Position numbers and translations under genes: made by a program. Of a stretch of DNA of 64,000 nt, positions 44,533 to 53,182 are shown in pieces (the first letter of the stretch is position 1; each line of letters opens with the position of its first letter). This DNA comes from Stappia indica (lineage in GTDB: Bacteria > Pseudomonadota > Alphaproteobacteria > Rhizobiales > Stappiaceae): NCBI RefSeq assembly GCF_020177335.1, contig NZ_JAIVMG010000001.1, forward strand, positions 620,001-684,000, in the 5' to 3' direction. Under the pieces are notes generated by a model that saw only the letters and a program-made list of their open reading frames with translations, was not told the origin of the DNA and made no database searches.

Positions 44533-45699
44533 ATGACAGACACACCCATCGCCGCCGCCCAGCCCGACACCCTGCTTGCCCATGCCGGCGGCGGGCTCGA
44601 CCCTTCGACCGGCGGCGTGGTGCCGGCCATTCAGCCCGCCACCACCTTCGCCCGCGACGCGGAGTATCGGCTGATCAGCTCCAGCCATCTTTACGCCCGC
44701 GACGACAACGACCTCTCCCGGCAGATCGAAAACCTGGTGATGCGGCTGGAGGACGCCCGCGACACCCGGGTGTTCGGAAGCGGCATGGCGGCGATCGCGG
44801 CGATTGTCCGCGCGGTGAAGCCCGGCGACAGCATCGTCGTGCAATCGGGCATCTACTGGGGCACGACCGCCTGGATGCGCTCCCATTGCGCCCATGTCGG
44901 CATTGCACTCGTCGAGGCCGATGCCACGGAGACGGAGCGCTTCACGGAGACCATCCGCGAGAGCGGGCCGGCGCTGGTGTTTCTTGAAGTTCCGTCAAAT
45001 CCGTTCCTCGCCATCGCCGATATCCGGGCCATCGCCGAGGCCACCCATGCCGCCGGCGCGGTGCTCGCCGTCGATGCGACCACGGCAACGCCGCTGTTGA
45101 TGAAACCGCTGGCGCTGGGGGCCGATCTTGTCTGTCATTCGGGCACCAAGGCACTCAACGGCCATTCCGACGTTCTGGCCGGGCTGGTGTCGACGGCGGA
45201 TGCGGACAGCGACCTCTGGCGGTTCATCCGCGCCGAACGTCACGACGCCGGCGCAGTGCTTTCGCCCTTCGATGGCTATCTGCTGCTGCGCGGCATGCGC
45301 ACGCTGGCCCTCAGGATGGAGCGCATGTGCACGAGCGCCCAGAAAATCGCCGAACATCTCGACGCCCATCCAGCGGTTGAAAAGGTGCTCTACCCCGGTC
45401 TTGCCACCCATCCGGGGCACGCGCTTGCCAGGGCGCAGATGCACGGCGGCTTCGGCTATCTGATGTCGTTCCTCGTCAAGGGGGATGCGCCGGAAGCGCT
45501 GGCGGTGATCGGACGGCTGAAACTGATCCTGCGCGCCACCTCGCTCGGCGGCGTGGAAAGCCTTGCCGAGCATCGCCACAGCCTGGAGGGCGACAGCAGC
45601 GGTGTGCCGCGCAACCTGATCCGCCTGTCGGTCGGCATCGAGGCGGCCGAAGATCTTCTGGCCGATCTGGATACCGCGCTGTCAGGCCTGCCGGCCTGA
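44533..45699 (+). CDS. Cys/Met metabolism PLP-dependent enzyme (cystathionine gamma-synthase/beta-lyase family)
   Basis: A 388-aa PLP enzyme. N-terminal features are TLLAHAGGGLDPSTGGVVPAI and YARDDNDLSRQIENLVMRLE. FGSGMAAIAAIV binds the phosphate. The PLP lysine is in CHSGTKALNGHSDVLAG. The C-terminal domain has LRATSLGGVESLAEHRHS and GVPRNLIRLSVGIE. It could be cystathionine gamma-synthase, beta-lyase or methionine gamma-lyase; sequence alone does not decide. The ATG at 44533 lies after the domain-less lead. It converges with a LysR gene (18-bp overlap of the 3' ends). Confidence 0.93.
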   Translation: MTDTPIAAAQPDTLLAHAGGGLDPSTGGVVPAIQPATTFARDAEYRLISSSHLYARDDNDLSRQIENLVMRLEDARDTRVFGSGMAAIAAIVRAVKPGDSIVVQSGIYWGTTAWMRSHCAHVGIALVEADATETERFTETIRESGPALVFLEVPSNPFLAIADIRAIAEATHAAGAVLAVDATTATPLLMKPLALGADLVCHSGTKALNGHSDVLAGLVSTADADSDLWRFIRAERHDAGAVLSPFDGYLLLRGMRTLALRMERMCTSAQKIAEHLDAHPAVEKVLYPGLATHPGHALARAQMHGGFGYLMSFLVKGDAPEALAVIGRLKLILRATSLGGVESLAEHRHSLEGDSSGVPRNLIRLSVGIEAAEDLLADLDTALSGLPA

Positions 45700-46596
45700 C
45701 AGGACCGGCGACGCGGCGCGGACCCCATCCGCCTGGGCCCTGAGCCAACGGACAAACGCCTTCAGCGGCGGGCGCATCACACCCGGGCGGGTGACGATGT
45801 AATAGCCGGAATTCGGCCGGGGATCTTCATAGAGAACCCGCAAGGTTCCGGCGGCGATATCCTCCTCCACAAAGGCGCGGGCGGTGGCGGAAATGCCCTC
45901 GCCGCGTCGCACCCCCTCCAGCATCATGTAGCCGGGCAGATGGGTGATGTTCAGCCGCTGCGAGGGCAGCAGCCCCTGGCTCTGCTGCCATTTCGTCAAC
46001 TCATCGGTGCCGAGCTCCTGCAACCAGGGAAACGCCGCCAGGTCCTCACTGGTCAGGGTTTCGCGGTCGCCCACCAGGGTGCGGGCGGCCACCACCACGA
46101 AATTGGTGGCCAGCAGCAACTCCGCATCGAGCCCCGGCCAGCGGCCATCGCCGAAGCGGATCGCCACATCGACGCCGCCCGGCGCAAGCTCAACGATATC
46201 GGAGGTCGGATTGAGCATCAGCTCCACCTCCGGATGGCGCTGGCGAAAATCGGCGATGCGCGGCATCAACCAACTCACGGCGAACGATGGGGTCATGGTC
46301 ACCTGAAGCGGGCGGGACCGCGCGCCACCAGCCAGAAGATCGACGGCACCGCCGATAATGGCGAAGGCCTGCTCCAGGCTGCGGGCCAACTCCTCGCCTT
46401 CCGGGGTCAGCGCCATCCCCCGCCCCTCCCGCTGGACAAGCGGCGTGCCCACATGCGCTTCCAGCGCCCGCACCTGCTGGCTCACCGCAGCGTGGCTGAC
46501 ATTCAGCAGCCCCCCAGCCTTGGTGAAACTGCGGGTTTCGGCGAGGGCCGCAAACGCCCTGAGGCTCCCGAGCGAAGGCAGATTGCGCCAGTCCAT
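45682..46596 (-). CDS. LysR-family transcriptional regulator, GcvA-like
   Basis: A 304-aa regulator. The winged helix-turn-helix covers about 6-65 (LRAFAALAETRSFTKAGGLLNVSHAAVSQQVRALE in outline; the recognition helix is VSHAAVSQQVRAL). The effector domain follows with TMTPSFAVSWLMPRIADF and AIRFGDGRWPGLDAELL, typical of the GcvA/AmpR group. The ATG at 46596 is chosen over a frame extended by 45 codons. The 3' end overlaps that of the PLP enzyme; the 5' side faces a small ORF at 46695, so the regulated gene could be either of these. Confidence 0.92.
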   Translation of the reverse strand: MDWRNLPSLGSLRAFAALAETRSFTKAGGLLNVSHAAVSQQVRALEAHVGTPLVQREGRGMALTPEGEELARSLEQAFAIIGGAVDLLAGGARSRPLQVTMTPSFAVSWLMPRIADFRQRHPEVELMLNPTSDIVELAPGGVDVAIRFGDGRWPGLDAELLLATNFVVVAARTLVGDRETLTSEDLAAFPWLQELGTDELTKWQQSQGLLPSQRLNITHLPGYMMLEGVRRGEGISATARAFVEEDIAAGTLRVLYEDPRPNSGYYIVTRPGVMRPPLKAFVRWLRAQADGVRAASPVLSGRQA

Positions 46597-46694
46597 CTGT
46601 AACCTCACCTTACAAGTCGGGAAAACTCCTGCGTCGAGGCATGCACGGGTAAAGCGTATCATAAGCCAGACGCAACATGAGCGGAGGATCCGCG

Positions 46695-46841
46695 ATGTTT
46701 TCCATTCTCGCCCAGTCGATGCTGACCGCAACCCGAAGCGATGTTCCGCAGGAGCCGCGCCGGCGTGCCCCTCAAGCAGCGCCGGCGCCCTGCCCCACCC
46801 AGCCTGCGGACAAGGCCGCCGCCAAGCCTTCGGCCGCCTGA
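46695..46841 (+). CDS. Small ORF, 48 aa, function unknown
   Basis: It starts MFSILAQSMLTATRSD after GGAGG at ideal spacing and continues as a proline- and alanine-rich tail (PAPCPTQPADKAAAKPSAA). It is divergent from the LysR gene with 98 bp between starts. Strong ribosome-binding site is the main support. The low-complexity tail makes it uncertain whether a protein is made; no family recognised. Confidence 0.45.
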   Translation: MFSILAQSMLTATRSDVPQEPRRRAPQAAPAPCPTQPADKAAAKPSAA

Positions 46842-46970
46842 TCCCGGCCTCAAAGCCAAGCCGGCTCCTGACACACAGGCCGGTTTACGCTACAACCGCT
46901 CCTGAATTCAGGTCCCCGCTCGCCCCTCTGGCCGGGCAGGCGCCGTCAGAGACTCCGGGAGCAGCGCAGT

Positions 46971-47852
46971 ATGGCGAAGGTTGCATTCATTGGTCTGGGT
47001 GTCATGGGCTATCCCATGGCTGGTTTCCTGAAGACGAAGGGCGGTCACGACGTGACCGTTTACAACCGGACCGCCGCAAAAGCGGACAAATGGGCCGCGC
47101 AATACGGCGGCACGGTTGCGACCACGCCGGCCGAAGCCGCGCAAGGATGCGATTTCGTGTTCTGCTGCGTCGGCAATGACGATGATCTTCGCTCGGTCAC
47201 CATCGGCCCGGATGGGGCCTTTCACGGGCTGAAGCCCGGCGCGATCTTCATCGACAACACCACCGCCTCGGCCGAGGTGGCGCGCGAGTTGCACACCGCC
47301 GCCGCCGCACGCGATTGCGGCTTTCTCGACGCACCGGTTTCCGGCGGCCAGGCCGGCGCGGAAAATGGCGTCCTGACCGTGATGGTCGGCGGCGACGAAG
47401 ACGTCTTCGCCAAGGCGCGCCCGGTGATCGAGTGCTACGCCAGGATGATCGGGCTGATGGGGCCGTCCGGCGCCGGACAACTGGCAAAGATGGTCAACCA
47501 GATCTGCATCGCCGGTCTGGTGCAGGGACTGTCGGAAGCAATCCACTTCGCCAAGAGCGCCGATCTCGATGTCGCCAAGGTCATCGAGGTCATCTCCAAG
47601 GGGGCGGCCCAGTCCTGGCAGATGGAAAACCGCTGGGAGACCATGCGCGATGGCGAGTTCGAGCATGGCTTCGCGGTGGACTGGATGCGCAAGGATCTCG
47701 GCATCGTCCTGAAGACCGCGAACGAGACCGGCGCGCGCCTGCCGGTCACCGCGCTGGTCGACCAGTTCTACGCCGAAGTGCAGGCGATGGGCGGGCGGCG
47801 CTGGGACACCTCAAGCCTGATCGCCCGGCTGGAGAACGCCGACAAGAGCTGA
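46971..47852 (+). CDS. 3-hydroxyisobutyrate dehydrogenase-like NAD(P)-dependent enzyme
   Basis: A 293-aa beta-hydroxyacid dehydrogenase. The Rossmann fold begins VAFIGLGVMGYPMAGFL and has VTVYNRTAAKADKWA. The substrate motif is DAPVSGGQAGAENGVL. The catalytic lysine is in GPSGAGQLAKMVNQI. The C-terminal domain has GAAQSWQMENRWETM and DWMRKDLGIVL. It could be 3-hydroxyisobutyrate dehydrogenase, tartronate semialdehyde reductase or a succinic semialdehyde reductase. GGGAG precedes the ATG. It stands alone, and a repeat-filled gap follows. Confidence 0.93.
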   Translation: MAKVAFIGLGVMGYPMAGFLKTKGGHDVTVYNRTAAKADKWAAQYGGTVATTPAEAAQGCDFVFCCVGNDDDLRSVTIGPDGAFHGLKPGAIFIDNTTASAEVARELHTAAAARDCGFLDAPVSGGQAGAENGVLTVMVGGDEDVFAKARPVIECYARMIGLMGPSGAGQLAKMVNQICIAGLVQGLSEAIHFAKSADLDVAKVIEVISKGAAQSWQMENRWETMRDGEFEHGFAVDWMRKDLGIVLKTANETGARLPVTALVDQFYAEVQAMGGRRWDTSSLIARLENADKS

Positions 47853-47890
47853 TCCCTCGGGCCTCAGCCAAACGCCCGCCCGGTTCTCCG

Positions 47891-48013
47891 CGTCCTCCCG
47901 AACGGAGCGCATGCGGAGATCCCGGATCGGAGAGGCACGCCCTCTCGGCTCCAGCCGATTGAAAACGCACGTCTTCTGGCTCCCCGATCCCGGCTCGGGG
48001 GCCGGGATGACGC
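47891..48013 (+). repeat. Dispersed ~125-bp intergenic element, copy 3
   Basis: It starts CGTCCTCCCGAACGGAGCG, continues with GATCCCGGATCGGAGAGGCA, CTCTCGGCTCCAGCC, GAAAACGCACGTCTT and GGCTCCCCGATCCCGGCTCG, and ends GCCGGGATGACGC. It shares all its blocks with copy 4, 173 bp downstream. The 428-bp gap 47853-48280 contains both copies and no gene. Confidence 0.85.
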
Positions 48014-48063
48014 CCTTCCTCGTGGTGACGGCGGTCGCGCTCCCGACAGTGCGCCACACTCCG

Positions 48064-48184
48064 CGTCCTCCCGGGCAAGCGTCAGCGCGACCCGGGATCG
48101 GAGAGGCACGGACCGTTCGGCTCCAGCCTTGTGAAACGCACGTCTTTCGGCTCCCCGACCCCGGCTCGGGGGCCGGGACGACGC
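48064..48184 (+). repeat. Dispersed ~125-bp intergenic element, copy 4
   Basis: It starts CGTCCTCCCGGGCAAGCG, then GACCCGGGATCGGAGAGGCA, TTCGGCTCCAGCC, GAAACGCACGTCTTTCGGC and CCCCGGCTCGGGGGCCGGGA. The same orientation as copy 3. The first 40 bases are nearly the reverse complement of the last part of copy 1 at 15 kb. Confidence 0.85.
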
Positions 48185-48280
48185 AGAAGGTGCCTTTGCC
48201 CGTTTCCATAGCCTTGCGCCCGCCACGTACGTCCCGGAGGCGGGCGTTTTTTGTTTGTGCTGGCACACCGCACCGGAACG

Positions 48281-48814
48281 TTATTCGCCGGCCGCCTCCT
48301 GGACGATCTCCTCAAGCAGCGCGTTGACGTTGGCGAGCGCTGCCTTGGACGCATCCGATCCGGTTTCCGGCAGCTTGCGGTAGCCGACGGTCACCTGGCC
48401 CGGCGCATCCGGCGTCTCAAAGAGGAACACCGCGTAGGGACAGAAGGCGAGATTTCCGGCCCGTGCCTCCATCGCCGCCCGGGACAGGCGCGCGGAGCAG
48501 AACAGCATCGCTTCCGCCTTGGTGAAGATCTGCTTGTCCGACCCGACATCGCCGCCGGTGCGCGCCAGCATCTCGCCGATATGCGACACGTAGTCGATGA
48601 CCAGTCCCCGGTTGACGATGGCGCTTTCCAGATCGAACCGCACATCGTCATAGGCGCGCGTCACCGTCTTTCCGCTCGCGCTTTCCGGCAACTCCGACGC
48701 GGAGGCGGCCACCGCACCCGAAAGGGCCAGCACTGCTGCCAAAGCGAGCCCGATGGCAGCGCCCATCAGGGTCCGCCCCCACGCCACAATCCTTTTTCCA
48801 AATCCGCTTGTCAT
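48281..48814 (-). CDS. DUF302 family exported protein
   Basis: A 177-aa protein with an N-terminal signal or membrane helix (about 17-41, ending VAASASE). The mature part reads AYDDVRFDLESAIVNRGLVIDYVSHIG (broken here after 27 positions; key residues VNRGLVIDYVSHIG), FCSARLSRAAMEA, LAFCPYAVFLFETP and VTVGYRKLPETG, the DUF302 pattern. DUF302 proteins often sit next to sulfur-oxidation or thiol-stress genes. The ATG has GGAGGAGACAGG upstream. An inverted repeat lies 110 bp upstream at 48924-48940. Confidence 0.82.
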   Translation of the reverse strand: MTSGFGKRIVAWGRTLMGAAIGLALAAVLALSGAVAASASELPESASGKTVTRAYDDVRFDLESAIVNRGLVIDYVSHIGEMLARTGGDVGSDKQIFTKAEAMLFCSARLSRAAMEARAGNLAFCPYAVFLFETPDAPGQVTVGYRKLPETGSDASKAALANVNALLEEIVQEAAGE

Positions 48815-48923
48815 CCTGTCTCCTCCCTCGCGCCCGGCCTGCCGCGTTGGCCGCCCGGGCCCCTGTCCAGCGATTCCAATCCGCTCATCATGCGAGGGAT
48901 GGAGCGGGATGCAATGACATATC

Positions 48924-48940
48924 TCATATTTCGAATATGA
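48924..48940. promoter_or_regulatory. Inverted repeat TCATATT-N3-AATATGA
   Basis: A perfect 7-bp inverted repeat with a 3-base centre lies between the Lrp gene stop and the DUF302 start, in otherwise GC-rich DNA. Its AT-rich form is like the operators of ArsR-type regulators. It may control DUF302 or end the lrp transcript. Confidence 0.45.
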
Positions 48941-48958
48941 AATTCACGGGTCGCCCGC

Positions 48959-49453
48959 TCAACTGTCGCGGTCGGCCTTCGGTTTCTCCGTCGGCACATA
49001 GGCGAGCGGCAGGGCGCTGGTCGACTTGATCTGCTCCATGGCGAAGGATGTGGAGACGTCGGAGATATCGATCTTCGAAATCAGCCGCTTGTAGAAGGCG
49101 TCATAGGCCTCGATATCCGGCACCGCGACCCGCAGCAGATAGTCGACCTGGCCGGCCATGCGGTAGAACTCGACCACCTCGGGAAACTCGGAAATCACGT
49201 CGGCGAATTTGCGCAGCCAATCGTCATTGTGGCGGGAGGTGGTGATCGAGATGAACGCCGTCACCTTCACATTGACCTTCCTGGGATCGAGGATCGCCAC
49301 CCGGCGCTGAATGACGCCGTCCTCCTCCAGTTTCTGGATCCGGCGCCAGCACGGGGTCGTGGACAACCCGACCCGGCGACCGACCTCGGCAACGGGAATG
49401 GTGCAGTCTTCCTGCAGGATCGAGAGAATGCGTCGGTCGATGCGGTCGATCAT
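48959..49453 (-). CDS. Lrp/AsnC family transcriptional regulator
   Basis: A 164-aa regulator. The N-terminal helix-turn-helix is IDRRILSILQEDCTIPVAEV with STTPCWRRIQKLEEDGVI as recognition region. The C-terminal RAM domain runs from VKVTAFISITTSRHND to SFAMEQIKSTSALPL. PCWRRI is typical of the Bkd/PutR branch. The ATG at 49453 with GGAGG upstream is preferred to a 17-codon longer frame. It is divergent from the rhodanese gene, with candidate operators in the shared 230-bp region. Confidence 0.93.
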   Translation of the reverse strand: MIDRIDRRILSILQEDCTIPVAEVGRRVGLSTTPCWRRIQKLEEDGVIQRRVAILDPRKVNVKVTAFISITTSRHNDDWLRKFADVISEFPEVVEFYRMAGQVDYLLRVAVPDIEAYDAFYKRLISKIDISDVSTSFAMEQIKSTSALPLAYVPTEKPKADRDS

Positions 49454-49543
49454 GATGGCAAGCCTCCGTTGCCGGCCTTTCGGGCAGGATTCATTTTTCA
49501 ACACCCCCTGAGAACGCGGCGGTTACTTTCTCCTGAGAGGGCC

Positions 49544-49561
49544 ATTTTAGAGAATTTTAGA
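49544..49561. promoter_or_regulatory. Tandem ATTTTAGA repeat, candidate Lrp operator
   Basis: ATTTTAGA occurs at 49544-49551 and 49554-49561, one helical turn apart, in an AT-rich block between the divergent lrp and rhodanese genes. Lrp-type octamers bind repeated AT-rich sites with this phasing. A second element, GCGCAT-N5-ATGCGC, lies at 49646-49662. Confidence 0.5.
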
Positions 49562-49683
49562 TTTTTCTTCCAAAGAACCCCTCTTTTCCGCTTGCCGCTT
49601 TTTGTCGCCAATGTCAACTCACCACCTCACAGAGAATTTTTTTCCGCGCATTGTCGATGCGCACAAGGCTGGAGACCCGTGCC

Positions 49684-50658
49684 ATGGCACTCCTCAGACA
49701 CATCATTGGCGCCCTGGCGATTGTCTTCGTCATGGCGCAGGCGCCGGCGGCAATCGCCGCGCCGACCGTCACCCCGCTGGTTTCGACCGACTGGCTCGCC
49801 GCGAACCTTGACCGCGACGACGTGCTGGTGCTCGACATCCGTTCCAAGGGTGCGAAATCCGGCGAGGAAGACTATCTCAAGGGGCATATCCCGGGCGCAC
49901 TCCGGAGCGCGTATCCGGGCTACTGGCGCACCAATCGTGGCAGCGTCACCGGCGTTCTTCCCTCGGTCGACAAGCTGGAAGCGTCTCTCTCCGAGCTTGG
50001 CGTGTCCGAGCGCAAGGCGGTTGTGATCGTGCCCGCCGGCACGGACAGCACCGAATTCGGTGCCGCTGCCCGGATCTACTGGACGCTGAAGTATCTCGGC
50101 CATGACGCCGTCGCCATTCTCGATGGCGGCCATGCGGCCTGGGTCGCGGAAAAGCGCCCGCTTGAAACCGGCGCGGTCACCCCGCGCGGCGACATGTTCG
50201 TCGCCGACATCCAGCCGGAGTTGCTGGTCGCGACCAGCGACGTGGCCGAGCGCATGCAGTCTTCCGCCATTCTGGTCGACGGACGGCCCGAGGCCCAGTT
50301 CTCGGGCAAGGCCAAGCATCCGAACGCGACCCGTTTCGGCCGTATTCCCGGGGCGCAGAACCTCGATCAGGCCCAGTTCTTCGACGCGGACCGGGGCCGG
50401 CTGAAGGACAAGACGGTGCTTGCCAGCCTGGTGCCGCCGACTCTGGCCGACGCGAATGTGGAGATCGTCTCCTACTGCAACACCGGACACTGGGCGGCAA
50501 CCAACTGGTTCGTGCTGCGCGAGGTGCTCGGGCACAAGAACGTCACCCTGTACGACGACAGCATGGTCGGCTGGAGCCAGGACGAGGCCCTGCCGATGGC
50601 CTCCGAGCGCTCGATGCTGGACGACATCAAAGCGTTTTTCGACGGGCTTCTGGGCTGA
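49684..50658 (+). CDS. Exported tandem-rhodanese sulfurtransferase
   Basis: A 324-aa protein with a signal peptide (about 1-24, ending AAIAA). Two rhodanese domains follow. The first (VLVLDIRSKGAKSGEEDYL, HIPGALRSAYPGYW) lacks the catalytic cysteine (VPAGTDS at the loop). The second has the active loop SYCNTGHWAAT with the catalytic Cys and AILVDGRPEAQFSGK. It is therefore a periplasmic thiosulfate or 3-mercaptopyruvate sulfurtransferase. The ATG at 49684 has GGAGA upstream. Divergent Lrp and DUF302 suggest a sulfur-linked unit. Confidence 0.92.
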   Translation: MALLRHIIGALAIVFVMAQAPAAIAAPTVTPLVSTDWLAANLDRDDVLVLDIRSKGAKSGEEDYLKGHIPGALRSAYPGYWRTNRGSVTGVLPSVDKLEASLSELGVSERKAVVIVPAGTDSTEFGAAARIYWTLKYLGHDAVAILDGGHAAWVAEKRPLETGAVTPRGDMFVADIQPELLVATSDVAERMQSSAILVDGRPEAQFSGKAKHPNATRFGRIPGAQNLDQAQFFDADRGRLKDKTVLASLVPPTLADANVEIVSYCNTGHWAATNWFVLREVLGHKNVTLYDDSMVGWSQDEALPMASERSMLDDIKAFFDGLLG

Positions 50659-50715
50659 CCCGCCGGTCACGGGCCGGACAGACCTCCTCCGACCCGCTTC
50701 GGCCCTGAAGTACCT

Positions 50716-50745
50716 GACGCCCGGCCTTCCGCCGGGCGTCTTTTT
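50716..50745 (+). terminator. Strong intrinsic terminator after rhodanese gene
   Basis: GACGCCCGGC pairs perfectly with GCCGGGCGTC around a 5-base loop, followed by TTTTT. Confidence 0.92.
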
Positions 50746-50763
50746 GCGCTCCTGGCCGCCGCC

Positions 50764-51417
50764 CTACTCCGCAAGCGCCGCGGCAATCTCCGCCCGTAGC
50801 ACCGGCAGATACTCTTCTTCAAACCACGGATTTTTCTTCAGCCAGGCATTGTTGCGCCAGGACGGGTGCGGCAGGCAGAGCGCGGCAACGCCCTCCCGCC
50901 GGCTCGCCTCAAGGATCTCGCGCCAGGCGCCAACGGTCTCGCGCACCGAGCCCTTGCGCAGCTTTCCCAGATGATAGGCCTGGGCGTATTGGCCGATCAC
51001 CAGCTTCAGCCGGATCTGCGGCATCGCCGCGAACACCCGGTCATGCCAGGCAAGCCGGCATTCGCGCCGGGGCGGCAGGTCGCCCCCCTTGGCGTCGAGC
51101 CCGGGAAAGCAGAAGCCCATGGGCACGATGGCCACCTTCTTCGCGTCGTAGAACACCGCCTCGCCGATCCCCATCCAGTCCCGCAGCCGGTCGCCACTCG
51201 GATCGGTGAAGGGGCGCCCACTGGCATGCACCCGGGTGCCGGGCGCCTGGCCGCAGATGGCGATCCGGGCGGAGGACGACAGCACGCAAACCGGGCGCGG
51301 CGCATGCGGCAGCGGCTGGCGCAGCGGCGCCTCGACACAGATACGGCAGTGCCCGATGGCGGTCTGTAACCCAGCCAGCCCCTGCCCCGCTCCTTCCTCC
51401 CTCCCTGCCCGTGTCAT
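50764..51417 (-). CDS. Uracil-DNA glycosylase family protein
   Basis: A 217-aa protein of the UDG superfamily. GHCRICVEAPLRQPLP is the N-terminal cysteine segment, ARIAICGQAPGTRVHASGRPF gives the GQAPG motif (substrate-pocket loop), followed by DPSGDRLRDWMGI. LCLPHPSWRNNAWLKKNPWF is the C-terminal H-P-S loop. The Asp/Asn seen in active UDGs is not obvious in motif A, so the activity may differ from classic UDG. The start at 51417 has GGAGG at good spacing. It converges with the rhodanese gene across the terminator. Confidence 0.88.
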   Translation of the reverse strand: MTRAGREEGAGQGLAGLQTAIGHCRICVEAPLRQPLPHAPRPVCVLSSSARIAICGQAPGTRVHASGRPFTDPSGDRLRDWMGIGEAVFYDAKKVAIVPMGFCFPGLDAKGGDLPPRRECRLAWHDRVFAAMPQIRLKLVIGQYAQAYHLGKLRKGSVRETVGAWREILEASRREGVAALCLPHPSWRNNAWLKKNPWFEEEYLPVLRAEIAAALAE

Positions 51418-51559
51418 GCTCGTCCTCCGGTTCGCCCCTGAAAAGCGCAACGCTGCATTAACCATGTCCTTGAGCCGGATATTAAGGGTTGATGAGCATC
51501 ATGGGACAGAATTCAAAGTCCCGGGCAAGAGCCCGTCAACCTTTCCGTCCAGGCAGCAC

Positions 51560-53119
51560 ATGGCGGCGCAGACAACACAGAGCAGCGAGAGGAAGACCGC
51601 GCTGAACAGCGAGCGGGCGCAGCATCGCCGCGACGTGGCACGGGCGGTGCGCAATGCCCGCGACCGCCTGTCTTCCGCCGAAGGAGTTCAACCGGACTTC
51701 GATTTTGAACTGCTTCTGACATTTGCCCGCAACCGGCTCAGCGCGGCCCTCGCCCTGCCGCTGTTCGCGCTGATCGTCGCCGGCATCTCGCTGTTGTGGA
51801 TGAACCCGCCGGTCGTGGTGGCCTGGCTCGCCTTCACGCTGATCGCCCATGTGCTGCTTCTGATGACCTGCCGGCGCTTCGAGCGCGAGGAAGAGGCGGC
51901 ACGCGAACTGGGCCGCTGGCGGCGGCAGATGGTGATCGGCGATCTGCTCTACGGCCTGGCCTGGGCCAGTTTCTTCCTGCTGCAGTCGACTGCGGACGTG
52001 CAGGACGGCTCGGAAATCTTCCAGTTCGCGACCATGCTGATCGTCATCGCCATGCTGACCATGCTGTCGGCCAGCATTCCCCGGGCGCTTCTGGCCGGCA
52101 CATTGCCGATCACCGCCGCGATCGTCGTGTCGTTCTTCAACCAGCAGAGCGCCATTCACTACGCGATGATGGCCATGGCCATTGGTGCCCAGGGCTTTTT
52201 CCTGATGCTGGGCAACCAGCTCCACACCTCGACGGTGACCATGCTCGCCTACCGGGCGGAAAAGGATCACCTGATCGCCGAGCTGGAACAGGCCAACGCG
52301 ATTTCCGACGAGGCCCGCCGGCGCGCCGAGGAGGCCAATCTCGCCAAGTCCCGCTTCCTGGCGACCATGAGCCATGAGCTGCGCACCCCGCTCAACGCCA
52401 TTCTCGGCTTCTCCGAGGTGATGCACCAGCAGATCCTCGGCCCGATCGAGAACGAGACCTATCGCGACTACGCGGCCGACATCCACAATTCGGGCCAGCA
52501 CCTGCTCAATCTGATCAACGAGATCCTCGACCTGTCGCGCATCGAGGCCGGCCGCTATGAATTGAGCGAGGAAGCGGTGCCGCTTGTCTCGGTGCTTGAA
52601 GAATGCAAGCACATGATGGCGATCCGGGCACGCAAGAAGAACATCGTCATCTCGGAGAGCGTCGAACCGGACCTGCCGAAGCTCTGGGTCGATGAACGCG
52701 CCATCCGCCAGGTGATCCTCAACCTCATCTCCAACGCGGTGAAGTTCACCCCGAGCGGCGGCGAAGTGACGATCAAGGCCGGCTGGACCGCCGGCGGCGG
52801 TCAATATGTGTCGATCCGCGACAATGGCCCCGGCATTCCGGAAGAGGAAATCCCGATCGTCATGCAAGCGTTCGGCCAGGGCGCCATCGCCATCAAGAGC
52901 GCGGAGGACGGCACCGGCCTCGGTCTGCCGATCGTCCAGGCGCTGGTCGCCATGCATGACGGCAAGTTCGAGCTGAAATCGAAGCTGCGCGAAGGCACGG
53001 AGGCGGTGGTCACCTTCCCCGCCTCGCGCGTGCTGGAGGCGATGCCGGCCTTCGAAGAACCGCCCGCACCGGCCGAGCCCCGCAAGGCCCGCCCGGTTGC
53101 GCGCCGCCGGGCGTCCTGA
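51560..53119 (+). CDS. Membrane sensor histidine kinase, PleC/DivJ-like core
   Basis: A 519-aa kinase. Six hydrophobic helices lie at about 55-190 in three pairs (for example LPLFALIVAGISLLW and LLYGLAWASFFLLQ). A coiled linker (AEKDHLIAELEQANAISDEARR) leads to HisKA with SRFLATMSHELRTPLNAILGFS and the HATPase with NLISNAVKF, DNGPGI and GTGLGLPI. The H-box and the GPIENETYRDYAADIHNSGQ-type stretch resemble the PleC/DivJ/PdhS cell-cycle kinases of alphaproteobacteria. No response regulator adjoins it. The ATG at 51560 is the first in frame; upstream codons are open but lack a start with a ribosome-binding site. Confidence 0.9.
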   Translation: MAAQTTQSSERKTALNSERAQHRRDVARAVRNARDRLSSAEGVQPDFDFELLLTFARNRLSAALALPLFALIVAGISLLWMNPPVVVAWLAFTLIAHVLLLMTCRRFEREEEAARELGRWRRQMVIGDLLYGLAWASFFLLQSTADVQDGSEIFQFATMLIVIAMLTMLSASIPRALLAGTLPITAAIVVSFFNQQSAIHYAMMAMAIGAQGFFLMLGNQLHTSTVTMLAYRAEKDHLIAELEQANAISDEARRRAEEANLAKSRFLATMSHELRTPLNAILGFSEVMHQQILGPIENETYRDYAADIHNSGQHLLNLINEILDLSRIEAGRYELSEEAVPLVSVLEECKHMMAIRARKKNIVISESVEPDLPKLWVDERAIRQVILNLISNAVKFTPSGGEVTIKAGWTAGGGQYVSIRDNGPGIPEEEIPIVMQAFGQGAIAIKSAEDGTGLGLPIVQALVAMHDGKFELKSKLREGTEAVVTFPASRVLEAMPAFEEPPAPAEPRKARPVARRRAS

Positions 53120-53182
53120 CCCCTCCACCACGACCAGCGGGCGGGGCCGGCACCGCGTGAGGGCCGGCCGAAGCCCTCGTCC

